A stretch of 35,286 nt of DNA from Candidatus Gemmiger avistercoris (GTDB lineage Bacteria > Bacillota > Clostridia > Oscillospirales > Ruminococcaceae): positions 1 through 35,286 of the forward strand of contig DXBF01000046.1 of assembly GCA_019116705.1 (NCBI GenBank). The letters are read 5' to 3'. The notes under the pieces are model-generated. The model ran no database searches, was not told the origin of the DNA, and was given only the letters and a program-made list of their open reading frames with translations. Below, one piece after another: positions 6,418-14,387 of the stretch. How positions within the stretch are numbered: the stretch's first letter is position 1; each line of letters begins with the position of its first letter. A program made the translations under genes and the position numbers.

Positions 6418-9400
6418 ATGAACTTGTTTGACACACGCTTTACCCAAACCAAGGAATACGAAAAACTGGCGCATGCGCTCTCCGGCCCGGGGGCATGCGC
6501 CTTATTTGGGCTGCCCGGAGCCGGACGCGCCCTGGTGTATGCGGCGCTGGCCCGCCAGACCGGCCGTCCGCTCTGCCTGGTGACCCCCGGCGAGGCCGAG
6601 GCCACCCGCTTTGCCGCGGACCTGAACACACTGGGCGTGGCTGCCGGCGTATTCCCCGCACGGGACTATGTACTGCGCCCAATTGAGGGGACCGCCCGCG
6701 AATACGAGTACCGCCGCCTGGGCGTGCTGGGGGACCTGGTGGGCGGGCGGCTGCAGGCTGTCTGCGTTTCGGAGGAAGCGCTGACCCAATACACCACACC
6801 GAAAGCCGATTTCTGCGCCAACACGCGCACGCTGCGCCCCGGGGACAGCCTGCCCCGGGAAGAACTGACCGCGCTGCTGTACGGCGCGGGCTACGCCCGC
6901 CGTTCCCAGGTGGACGGACCGGGGCAATTCTCCATCCGCGGCGACATCGTGGACCTGTATGCGCCCGACATGAAGCTGCCGGTGCGTATGGAGTTCTGGG
7001 GCGACGAGATCGACACGATGCACACCTTTGACCTGACGACCCAGCGCCGGGAGGACCCCATCGAGAAGATCTACGTAAGCCCGGCGCGGGAGGTCCTGTT
7101 CGGCACCCCCGCCGCAGCCGCCGAACTGCTGCGCGCCTTTGTGAAAAAGCAGCGCGGCAAAAAGCGGACCGCGCTGGAGGCCTGCATGGCCCCCGAACTG
7201 GCCCAGCTGGACGGCGGTGCTCTGCCGGTGAACATGGACAAATACTGGAACGTGCGCTACCCCGCCCCCGCCACCCTGCTGGACTACCTGGAGGAGCCGC
7301 TGCTGATCCTGGAGGAACCGGCCTCCTTACGGGAAGCCCAGCGGGCCACCGCCTACCGCCGGGGAGAGGAACTGACCACCCTGCTGCAAGACGGCGTGCT
7401 CTGCCCCGGGCTGGACGGCCTGTACGCCGAGCCCGCCTGGCTGTGGAAGCAGGCCGCAAGCTGCCGCACCGTCTGCGCCGAAAACTTCGCGCGCAGCATG
7501 CCTGACCTGCCGCTGAAAGAGATCGTCAACGCGCCTGCCCACGCCCTGCCCGCCTGGAGCGGCGAAGTGGCCGGGCTGCTGGAGGACCTGCAGCCGCTGT
7601 GCGACGGGGGCGCATCGGTGGCAGTGCTGGCCGGCACCCCGCGCGCCGCGGCCGGTCTGGCGGCCGACCTGCGGTTCAAAGGGCTGAACGTGACCACCGA
7701 CCCCGACGCGCCCCCGGCCGCCGGGCTGGTGCAGGTGCTGCCCGGGCAGCTTTCGGCCGGGTGCAGCCTGCCCTTCGCCAAATACGCCCTGTTCACGGCC
7801 CGGGCGTTCGGCGTGAGCAGCGCCCGGAAAAAGCGCAAGCGCAGCAAGGACGCGCTGAACAGCCTGAGCGAGATCACCCCCGGCGACCTGGTGGTGCACC
7901 AGAACCATGGCATCGGCCGCTATGCAGGCATCCAGCGCATGGCCGTGCAGGGCGTCACCAAGGACTACCTACGCATCGAGTACGACAAGAAGGACGTCCT
8001 GTATGTACCGGTCACCCAGCTGGACCTTCTTTCCCGCTACACGGCGCCGGGCGACCGCGACAACATCAAGCTGAGCCGCCTGGGCGGCAGCGAGTGGGCC
8101 AAGACCCGCAAGCGCGTGCGCGCCGCCACTGAGGCGATGGCCAAAGAACTGATCGAGCTGTACGCCCGCCGCAAGCAGGCCAAGGGGTACGCCTTCCCTG
8201 CCGACGATACCTGGCAGAGCGACTTTGAACAGCGCTTTGCCTACGAGGAGACCCCCGACCAGCTGACCTGCGCCGCCGACATCAAGCACGATATGGAACA
8301 GCCCTGGCCCATGGACCGGCTGCTGTGCGGCGACGTGGGCGTGGGCAAGACCGAGGTGGCCCTGCGCGCCGCCTTCAAGTGTGTGATGGGCGGCAAGCAG
8401 TGCGCCATCCTGGCCCCCACCACCATCCTGGCCTGGCAGCACTTCAACACCGCCATCGCCCGCATGGAAGCCTATCCCATCCGCATCGGGCTGCTCTCCC
8501 GCTACCGCAGCAGCAAGGAACAGAAAGAAACGCTGCGCGGGCTCCGGGACGGCACTGTGGATATTGTCATCGGCACCCACCGGCTGCTCTCGGACGATGT
8601 GAAGTTCCGCGACCTGGGGCTGGTCATCATCGACGAGGAACAGCGGTTCGGCGTCAAGCACAAGGAAAAACTCAAGGAAGCCTTCATCGGGGTGGATATG
8701 CTGACCCTTTCGGCCACGCCCATCCCCCGCACGCTGAACATGGCGCTGTCCGGCATCCGGGACATGAGCACCATCGAGCAGCCGCCCTTTGAGCGCCAGC
8801 CGGTGGAGACCTACGTGCTGGAATACGACGAGGGCATCGTGGCGGAAGCCATCCGCAAGGAACTGGCCCGGGGCGGGCAGGTCTACTACCTGCACAACCG
8901 GGTGGAGAGCATCGACGCCTGCGCCGCGCGCATCGGCCGGCTGGTACCGGGTGCGCGCATCGGCGTAGCCCACGGTAAAATGACCGAGGAGCAGATCTCC
9001 TCGGTCTGGCAGCAGCTGCTGGACAACGAGATCGACGTGCTGGTCTGCACCACCCTGATCGAGACCGGCATCGACGTGCGCAACTGCAATACGCTGATCA
9101 TCGAGAACGCCGACCGCATGGGGCTATCCCAGCTTTACCAGCTGCGGGGGCGCGTGGGGCGTTCCTCCCGCAAAGCCTACGCCTACTTCACCTTCACCCG
9201 CGACAAGGTGCTCACCGAGATCGCCGCCAAACGGCTGTCGGCCATCCGGGAGTTCACGGCGTTCGGTTCCGGGTTCCGCATCGCCATGCGCGATTTGCAG
9301 ATCCGCGGCGCAGGCAGCCTGCTGGGCCACAGCCAGCACGGCCATATGGAGGCCGTGGGCTACGACCTGTATGTGAAGATGCTGGGTCAGGCCATTGCCA

Positions 9401-9876
9401 CGGCACGCGGCGAAGCCCCCGCCCCCGACAAGAGCGACTGCCTGGTGGATATTTCCATCGACGCTTACCTGCCGGAAGATTACATCCCCGACCCCGCCGG
9501 GCGCATCGAAGCCTACAAGCGCATCGCCGCCATCGAGACCACCGCGGACGCCGAAGATGTATTGGACGAGCTCATCGACCGTTACGGCAGCCCGCCCAAG
9601 AGCGTGCAGGGGCTGGTAGACGTTTCGCTGGTGCGCGTGACCGCCGCCCGGGTGGGCATCGTGGAGATCGTGCAGCGCAGCGACCAGCTGATCCTCTACT
9701 CCGACGTGGTCGGCCCGCGCCAGCTGGCCGCCGTTATGGATCAGTACCCCCACCGCGTGCTCTATAACGCGCTGGGGCGCCCCTATTTCAGCCTGCGGGT
9801 ACAGCCCGGGGAGAATCCCCTTGTGCTGCTGCGCGACGTCGTGACCCTGCTGCCGGGCGCCGCCCCCAAAAACTGA
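6418..9876 (+). CDS. mfd: Transcription-repair coupling factor Mfd
   Basis: Mfd pushes stalled RNA polymerase off damaged DNA and recruits UvrA for nucleotide-excision repair. The 1152-residue protein has the usual order and length. A UvrB-like N-terminal region (about 20–330) comes first. The CarD-like RNA-polymerase-interaction domain follows (GDLVVHQNHGIGRYAGI near 489, and LYVPVTQLDLLSRY). The translocase motor has Walker A GDVGVGKTE near 637, DEEQRFG near 738, TRG motif ETGIDVRNCNTLIIENADR and QLRGRVGRS. The TRCF C-terminal domain (YIPDPAGRIEAYKRIA onward) ends the protein. There is no clear ribosome site before ATG 6418, and the previous stop is ten bases upstream, so translation is probably coupled. 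It is the last gene of the run. Confidence 0.98.
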   Translation: MNLFDTRFTQTKEYEKLAHALSGPGACALFGLPGAGRALVYAALARQTGRPLCLVTPGEAEATRFAADLNTLGVAAGVFPARDYVLRPIEGTAREYEYRRLGVLGDLVGGRLQAVCVSEEALTQYTTPKADFCANTRTLRPGDSLPREELTALLYGAGYARRSQVDGPGQFSIRGDIVDLYAPDMKLPVRMEFWGDEIDTMHTFDLTTQRREDPIEKIYVSPAREVLFGTPAAAAELLRAFVKKQRGKKRTALEACMAPELAQLDGGALPVNMDKYWNVRYPAPATLLDYLEEPLLILEEPASLREAQRATAYRRGEELTTLLQDGVLCPGLDGLYAEPAWLWKQAASCRTVCAENFARSMPDLPLKEIVNAPAHALPAWSGEVAGLLEDLQPLCDGGASVAVLAGTPRAAAGLAADLRFKGLNVTTDPDAPPAAGLVQVLPGQLSAGCSLPFAKYALFTARAFGVSSARKKRKRSKDALNSLSEITPGDLVVHQNHGIGRYAGIQRMAVQGVTKDYLRIEYDKKDVLYVPVTQLDLLSRYTAPGDRDNIKLSRLGGSEWAKTRKRVRAATEAMAKELIELYARRKQAKGYAFPADDTWQSDFEQRFAYEETPDQLTCAADIKHDMEQPWPMDRLLCGDVGVGKTEVALRAAFKCVMGGKQCAILAPTTILAWQHFNTAIARMEAYPIRIGLLSRYRSSKEQKETLRGLRDGTVDIVIGTHRLLSDDVKFRDLGLVIIDEEQRFGVKHKEKLKEAFIGVDMLTLSATPIPRTLNMALSGIRDMSTIEQPPFERQPVETYVLEYDEGIVAEAIRKELARGGQVYYLHNRVESIDACAARIGRLVPGARIGVAHGKMTEEQISSVWQQLLDNEIDVLVCTTLIETGIDVRNCNTLIIENADRMGLSQLYQLRGRVGRSSRKAYAYFTFTRDKVLTEIAAKRLSAIREFTAFGSGFRIAMRDLQIRGAGSLLGHSQHGHMEAVGYDLYVKMLGQAIATARGEAPAPDKSDCLVDISIDAYLPEDYIPDPAGRIEAYKRIAAIETTADAEDVLDELIDRYGSPPKSVQGLVDVSLVRVTAARVGIVEIVQRSDQLILYSDVVGPRQLAAVMDQYPHRVLYNALGRPYFSLRVQPGENPLVLLRDVVTLLPGAAPKN

Positions 9877-9888
9877 ACAAATCATAAA

Positions 9889-9928
9889 GGCGCGTTGCAG
9901 AACAGGCATCTGCAGCGCGCCCTTTTTG
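9889..9928 (+). terminator. Intrinsic terminator after mfd
   Basis: The arms GGCGCGTTGCAG (9889–9900) and CTGCAGCGCGCC (9910–9921) pair over 12 bases with one G·U. The tail CTTTTT follows. It ends the long rightward run and lies between mfd and the convergent MerR gene. Confidence 0.85.
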
Positions 9929-9943
9929 CTGATCCCCTGCGGC

Positions 9944-10399
9944 TCAGTGCCCGCCGCGTCCCATGGCCCGCAGGAATGTTTCCCGCAGCGGTTGCGGGAT
10001 GTCCTCCACCGTGTCGCCTTTGTGGACCTCGGTGCTGCCGGCTTCCGCCGCCGTCTGGTAGAACCAGAGTTTATAATCCAGCATATCCATCGTCTTTTGC
10101 AGTTCCGCCATCTGGCGTTCTACCGCCCGACGGCGGTTGCGGAACAGTTCCAGCCGTTCCGGGATCGTCGCGTCCCCCTGGCGGCACAGGTCAATGTACT
10201 GCCGGATCTCCTTGATGGAAAGGCCGGACTGTTTCAGGCACTCGATGATGCTCAGCCACTCGTAGTCGCTTTCTTTGAACAGCCGGATGCCGCCGTCCGT
10301 GCGTTCCACAAAGGGCAGCAGCCCTTCCTTGTCATAATAGCGCAGCGTGGAGGGGGCCACCCCCAGCCGTTTTGCCATCTGCCCCACTGTGTATTGCAT
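9944..10399 (-). CDS. MerR-family transcriptional regulator
   Basis: A 151-residue DNA-binding protein. The N-terminal winged helix-turn-helix is complete: YTVGQMAKRLGVAPSTLRYYDKEGLL, then GGIRLFKESDYEWLSIIECLKQSGLSIKEI. A dimerisation helix of about 40 residues follows (ERLELFRNRRRAVERQMAELQKTMDML). The last ~35 residues (YQTAAEAGSTEVHKGDTVEDIPQ) lack the Cys motifs of metal-sensing MerR proteins, so the signal is unknown and may be an organic ligand or none. The gene starts 13 bases after the nucleotidyltransferase stop and is probably co-transcribed with it. What it controls is not visible here. Confidence 0.92.
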   Translation of the reverse strand: MQYTVGQMAKRLGVAPSTLRYYDKEGLLPFVERTDGGIRLFKESDYEWLSIIECLKQSGLSIKEIRQYIDLCRQGDATIPERLELFRNRRRAVERQMAELQKTMDMLDYKLWFYQTAAEAGSTEVHKGDTVEDIPQPLRETFLRAMGRGGH

Positions 10400-10412
10400 A
10401 CGCGTCCCTCGC

Positions 10413-11342
10413 TCAGAACAGCCGGTCTGCCGGGTACAGGCCGTCTGCGCTCATTTTCCGCAGCGCCGCCACCAAATCGGGCTTATCCTCCCGGTAGGTG
10501 ATGCCGTACCACTTATCGCGGCTGGTCAGCACCTGTACGTCCGCCGCTTCCGCCTCCAGCGCCGCTGTGACGACAGAGGGCAGATAGTATTCGCATTTCA
10601 GCGGGTTGACGGGCAGGTTCCGGCGCAAAAACTCTGCAAACCCGGCCTTGGCCCGCGCAATGTAGCCCGGGGTAAAGCCCCAGAGGTTCATCGAGACCAC
10701 GGTATCCCCCGGCAGATCCGTCCAGGTCCGGCCGCCGTCCTCCGTGTAGTGGATGCCCTCCGCATACGGTTCAATGCGGGTGCGCTCGGTGACCCGCAGC
10801 AGCTTTCCTGCGCCGTCCACCTCGCAGACGCCTCGGCTGACGCCGCCGTTGGCGCTGACGGTGTTGCGCAGCAGAAACCCTACCATCGCCCAGTTATAGC
10901 GCGCGCCGTCGCTGTGGGTGCTGAGGAAATCGTAGATTAGCCGGAACCCCTCGGGCCCGTAGTAATCGTCGGCGTTGATGACCGCAAAAGGCGCGCTGCC
11001 GATGGCTTCCTCCGCCACCAGGATGGCGTGGGCCGTGCCCCAGGGCTTCTCACGTCCCTCGGGCACGGCGATGCCTTCCGGCAGTTTTTCCAACTGCTGG
11101 TAGGCATAACGCACCTCAAACCCGGCGCGCAGGGCGCGCGCGCCCACCGCCTCCTTGAAGACCTCTTCGATCTCGTGTTTGATGATAAAGACCACTGTTT
11201 CAAACCCCGCGCGGCGGGCGTCGTACAGGCTGTAATCGAGGATAGCCTCCCCCGCGGGCCCCACCGGGTCGATCTGCTTCAAGCCGCCGTACCGGCTGCC
11301 CATACCGGCCGCCATTACGACCAGGATCGGTTTTTCTGCCAT
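10413..11342 (-). CDS. Sugar-phosphate nucleotidyltransferase
   Basis: A 309-residue protein of the NTP-transferase fold, expected to join a sugar 1-phosphate to an NTP, releasing pyrophosphate. The signature loop MAAGMGSRYGGLKQ is at residues 10–23, with the usual Gly-rich turn, R17 and K22. KPWGTAHA (99–106) and the metal-binding INADDYYG (D125/D126) follow. The start at 11342 (MAEKP) is set by AGGAAGGAG; a longer in-frame reading upstream contains the promoter and is rejected. The sugar cannot be told from sequence. Because the acetyltransferase at 993 lacks its uridylyltransferase half, a UDP-sugar role is a fair speculation, but many unrelated members exist. It is followed by the MerR gene. 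Confidence 0.88.
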   Translation of the reverse strand: MAEKPILVVMAAGMGSRYGGLKQIDPVGPAGEAILDYSLYDARRAGFETVVFIIKHEIEEVFKEAVGARALRAGFEVRYAYQQLEKLPEGIAVPEGREKPWGTAHAILVAEEAIGSAPFAVINADDYYGPEGFRLIYDFLSTHSDGARYNWAMVGFLLRNTVSANGGVSRGVCEVDGAGKLLRVTERTRIEPYAEGIHYTEDGGRTWTDLPGDTVVSMNLWGFTPGYIARAKAGFAEFLRRNLPVNPLKCEYYLPSVVTAALEAEAADVQVLTSRDKWYGITYREDKPDLVAALRKMSADGLYPADRLF

Positions 11343-11358
11343 AATCTGCTCCTTCCTG

Positions 11359-11374
11359 CCCCGGCACGCCGGGG
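11359..11374. repeat. Perfect GC-rich hairpin in the nucleotidyltransferase leader
   Basis: CCCCGGC, two bases, GCCGGGG. It lies between the predicted start of transcription and the ribosome site of the leftward nucleotidyltransferase gene. There is no T-tract, so it is not a terminator. It may affect mRNA stability or act as an operator. Confidence 0.5.
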
Positions 11375-11391
11375 TGCATTGCACTGCTTTT

Positions 11392-11420
11392 ATGATACAC
11401 GTTCCCGCCGCTTCTTGCAA
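11392..11420 (-). promoter_or_regulatory. Sigma-A promoter of the nucleotidyltransferase–merR pair
   Basis: On the minus strand TTGCAA (11420–11415), 17 bases, then TATCAT (11397–11392). The start would be near 11385, about 43 bases before the ATG at 11342. Confidence 0.65.
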
Positions 11421-11491
11421 GCCTCCAGGCTCCCTGCGGGAAAATTTACGAAATTGTCTCACAATTCGTGGTAGCATTGCCATACAAAAAA

Positions 11492-11500
11492 TGGTATAAT
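11492..11500 (+). promoter_or_regulatory. Extended -10 promoter of the patatin–enzyme I-like pair
   Basis: TGG (11492–11494) directly precedes TATAAT (11495–11500), which is an extended -10 element. No good -35 stands 17 bases upstream. The start would be near 11507, 30 bases before the ATG at 11537. Confidence 0.6.
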
Positions 11501-11536
11501 GTTTATATATTCCAGGAACGAACGGGAGGGACCACT

Positions 11537-12724
11537 ATGCAAAACGCCGAACCCGTACGTGCGCTGGTCCTGGCCGGCGGCGGCGCCAAAGGCAGCTACC
11601 AGATCGGCGTCTGGCGCGCCCTGCAGGAACTGGGCTGGCAGCCCGCCATCATCACAGGCGCCAGCGTCGGCACCCTGAACGGCTGCATGTTTACGCTGGA
11701 CAAAGCCCGGGAAGCGGAGGAACTCTGGCGTTCGCTGGAGATCCATGATGTTCTGGAGATCCCGGAGACTCCCAGCGCGGAGGAGCGGAACCGCTTTCTG
11801 CTGGACGTGATCCGGCGCGGCGGGCTGGATGTGGAACCGCTGGCGGAGCGGCTGGACGATCTGATCGACGAAGAAGCCGTGCGCCGCGCGCCCATCCGCT
11901 TCGGGCTGGTCATGACGGAACTTTCCACCATGCGCAGCGTGCAATGCCCCATCGAGGAGATCCCCCCGGGGCGGCTGAAAGATTACATGCTGGCTTCCAG
12001 CGCCTGTTTCCCGGCGCTGCGCCCGCGGGAGATCGACGGCGTCAAGTACATCGACGGCGGCTGGCGTGACAACATGCCCCTGCGGCTGGCAGCGGACATG
12101 GGGGCGACCGAACTGCTGGGCGTGGACATCGACGGCATCGGCATCGTGCGCCCCAACAACACCGGCCTGCCCACCCGCATCCTGCGCAGCCACTGGGACC
12201 TGGGCCCCACGCTGGATTTCGACCCCGCCCGCGCGGCACGGAACATTGCGCTGGGCTACTTTGATACGATGCGGCTGTTTGGCCGCTGCGGCGGCACGGC
12301 CTATGCCATCCTGCCCGATCAGGACGGTTTTCTTGCCCGTTTTGCCGAGACCTACCAGCTGCGGCTGGCCGAAGTCAACGCCCGCGCCCCCGGCATCGAC
12401 CGGGTGGAACGCTCGGCCCGGCAGCGCGCAGGGTATCCGCCGCCTTTCGCCCCCAACCCCAGCGCCCCTACGCGGGGCGCGCTGGCCCCGCTGGAACTGG
12501 CCGCTGAGCGCCTGCGTGTGCCGGAAGACCTGCCCTATACCCCCAAACTGCTGGCTGCCACCTTCATGGGCAGCTTTGACAAGGACCCCGCCGACCGCTT
12601 CCCGGCACTGCTGAGCGGGAAGGACAGTTCCCTGGTGGCGGAGCGCGCCATGGCCGCCGCCGTACCGGAAGAATTCGTGACGGCGCTGGTGAGCGCCGCT
12701 CTGGCCGAAATGCCCCTTGTGTGA
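11537..12724 (+). CDS. Patatin-like phospholipase (RssA/YjjU type)
   Basis: A 395-residue serine lipid acyl hydrolase. The oxyanion-hole loop LAGGGAKGSYQIGVW is at residues 12–26. The nucleophile is S43 in the elbow GASVG (41–45), and the catalytic Asp is D173 in YIDGGWRDNMP. All three parts of the patatin Ser–Asp dyad site are present, so it should be active. The C-terminal ~180 residues have no familiar domain and include a Pro/Ala-rich stretch near 305–325. There is no signal peptide, so it is cytoplasmic. The start is ATG 11537 after GGGAGGG. The enzyme I-like gene begins 18 bases after its stop with its own ribosome site, so the pair is probably one transcript. Confidence 0.9.
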   Translation: MQNAEPVRALVLAGGGAKGSYQIGVWRALQELGWQPAIITGASVGTLNGCMFTLDKAREAEELWRSLEIHDVLEIPETPSAEERNRFLLDVIRRGGLDVEPLAERLDDLIDEEAVRRAPIRFGLVMTELSTMRSVQCPIEEIPPGRLKDYMLASSACFPALRPREIDGVKYIDGGWRDNMPLRLAADMGATELLGVDIDGIGIVRPNNTGLPTRILRSHWDLGPTLDFDPARAARNIALGYFDTMRLFGRCGGTAYAILPDQDGFLARFAETYQLRLAEVNARAPGIDRVERSARQRAGYPPPFAPNPSAPTRGALAPLELAAERLRVPEDLPYTPKLLAATFMGSFDKDPADRFPALLSGKDSSLVAERAMAAAVPEEFVTALVSAALAEMPLV

Positions 12725-12742
12725 CAGAAGGGAGGCTTGTTT

Positions 12743-14329
12743 ATGTATACATTTACCGGCGTCACCGCCTCCGCCGGCATCGCTTTCGGGCCGGTAGAGC
12801 AGATCGATCACGGCACGGCCGGCCTGCACCGCATTGTATGCGACCCGTTCCGGGAGCGCGCGCTGTACGACGTAGCCGTGGTGCTGGCCAAGGATGAGCT
12901 CCGCCGCCTGAGCCAGCGTGCCAAAGGCCCCGATGCGGATATCCTGCTGTTCCAGATCGCCTTGCTGGAAGACGAGTCTTTCACCAACGAGATCGGCGAT
13001 TACATAGCCGCCGGGGCGGGCGGCGCCGCCGCCGTGGAGCGGGCCGAGCAGATCTTTGCCGGACGGCTGAACAATGTGGACGATGAATATATCCGGGAGC
13101 GCAGCGTTGATGTATGCGATGTCTGCCGCCGCGTGGTGGACATCCTGGACGGCCGCCCGCGCCGCCGCCTTTACCTGAAACACCCCAGCATTCTGGTCGC
13201 GGACCGGTTTTTCCCCAGCGACCTGTTCAGTCTGGACCGCCGCATGATCCTGGGCCTGGCCAGCAACCAGGACAGCGCCGTCAGCCATGCAGCCATCATG
13301 GCCCGCAGCCTGGGCATTCCCGCCGTGATCCAGTTGGGGGACGGCGTGGCGGCGCTGGCTGCCGGACACCGCGCCATACTGGACGCCTCCGAGGACGGCA
13401 CCGCCACCCTGATCGTCGAGCCGACCGGCGCCCACCTGGCCCAAGCGGACTGCAAGGTCGCGCAGAGCCGCCTGCACGGCCGCACGCCCGATCCGGTAGC
13501 CTCGCTGCCCTGCCTGACGCGTGACGGAACGGCGTTCCGTCTGCTGACCGCCGTCAATACCATATCGGACCCGGAGGAACTGCTGCCGCAGGGCGCTGCC
13601 GGTGTGGGGCTGCTGCGCACCGAATCGGTTTTGATCGACGATCTTTCTGAGGAAGTGCAGTTCCAGCGCATCCGCGAAAAGCTGCAGTCCTCCGACGGCG
13701 CCATGGTCGCCGTGCGGACCTGTGACACCCACGCCGACGATGATTCCCCCTGGACCGCCGAACTGCGCGCCCGCCTGCAGGGGCACCGCCTGTTCTGGCC
13801 CCAGATCCGCGCCCTGCTGCGCGCCGCGCCCTACGGGGATCTGCGCGTATTGTTCCCGATGATCGCAGGCGTGGAAGACTGGGAAGCCTGCATGCAGGAG
13901 ATGGAAGCCTGCCGCGCCGAACTGCGCAAAGAGGGGCAGGAAGTCACGCTGCCGCCTTTCGGCTGCATTGTGGATATGCCGTCCGCCGCGCTGCTGGCGG
14001 GGGAACTGATCGAACACGGCGCGCAGATGCTTGCCATCGACATCGAGGACCTGACCCGGTATACGCTGGGGCTTGTCCAGGACCCCGCCGCAGCCGCCAC
14101 ACGGGTCGGCAATCCCGCCGTACAGCGTCTGGTGCGCGACGTGGTCGTTCAGGCCCGCGCCCACAACGTGGAAACTTATCTGTGCGGCATCACGGTGGAG
14201 AGCATGCCCTACATCCCCGTGTACCTGCATCTGGGCATACATACTTTCAGCGTGGAGCCCGCCGCACTGCTGCCCCTGAAAAAGCTGCTGATGGAACAGG
14301 AACTGGACCCTGCTTCCGGGGAACCGTGA
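12743..14329 (+). CDS. Divergent PTS enzyme I-like (PEP-utilising) protein
   Basis: A 528-residue relative of PtsI (usually about 570). The N-terminal HPr-binding part is recognisable (GVTASAGIAFG; LLEDESFTNEI; NVDDEYIRERSVDVCDV). The phospho-histidine is H182 in DSAVSHAAIMARSLGIPAV. The PEP-binding barrel keeps GLLRTE (289–294), VRT (324–326), RVLFPMI (368–374) and the Cys of LCG (C481). Compared with E. coli EI as I remember it, the DIGGDK loop is DTHADD, NPFLGxRAIR is shortened and replaced, VEIP is VDMP (D411), IGTNDLTQYT is IDIEDLTRYT, and ADRGN is VQDPA. Normal PEP-driven phosphotransfer is therefore doubtful. The start ATG 12743 is favoured over TTG 12737 by spacing to GGGAGG. No HPr gene is nearby. 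Confidence 0.82.
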   Translation: MYTFTGVTASAGIAFGPVEQIDHGTAGLHRIVCDPFRERALYDVAVVLAKDELRRLSQRAKGPDADILLFQIALLEDESFTNEIGDYIAAGAGGAAAVERAEQIFAGRLNNVDDEYIRERSVDVCDVCRRVVDILDGRPRRRLYLKHPSILVADRFFPSDLFSLDRRMILGLASNQDSAVSHAAIMARSLGIPAVIQLGDGVAALAAGHRAILDASEDGTATLIVEPTGAHLAQADCKVAQSRLHGRTPDPVASLPCLTRDGTAFRLLTAVNTISDPEELLPQGAAGVGLLRTESVLIDDLSEEVQFQRIREKLQSSDGAMVAVRTCDTHADDDSPWTAELRARLQGHRLFWPQIRALLRAAPYGDLRVLFPMIAGVEDWEACMQEMEACRAELRKEGQEVTLPPFGCIVDMPSAALLAGELIEHGAQMLAIDIEDLTRYTLGLVQDPAAAATRVGNPAVQRLVRDVVVQARAHNVETYLCGITVESMPYIPVYLHLGIHTFSVEPAALLPLKKLLMEQELDPASGEP

Positions 14330-14344
14330 TCCCGGCAGACAAAC

Positions 14345-14383
14345 AACGCCGCACAGGCTGAGCCTGTGCGGCGTTGCTGTTTT
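14345..14383 (+). terminator. Bidirectional terminator between convergent genes
   Basis: AACGCCGCACAGGCT (14345–14359) and its exact complement (14361–14375) form a very stable hairpin, with CTGTTTT on the right. It ends the enzyme I-like transcript and can also serve the convergent pseudokinase gene, which ends at 14388. Confidence 0.85.
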
Positions 14384-14387
14384 GCCT

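Noticed and set aside
10413..11342. Calling the nucleotidyltransferase the missing GlmU N-terminal half
   Set aside because: It has the general fold and loop but no features that decide for GlcNAc-1-phosphate, and it lies 9 kb away with other genes between. Kept only as speculation.
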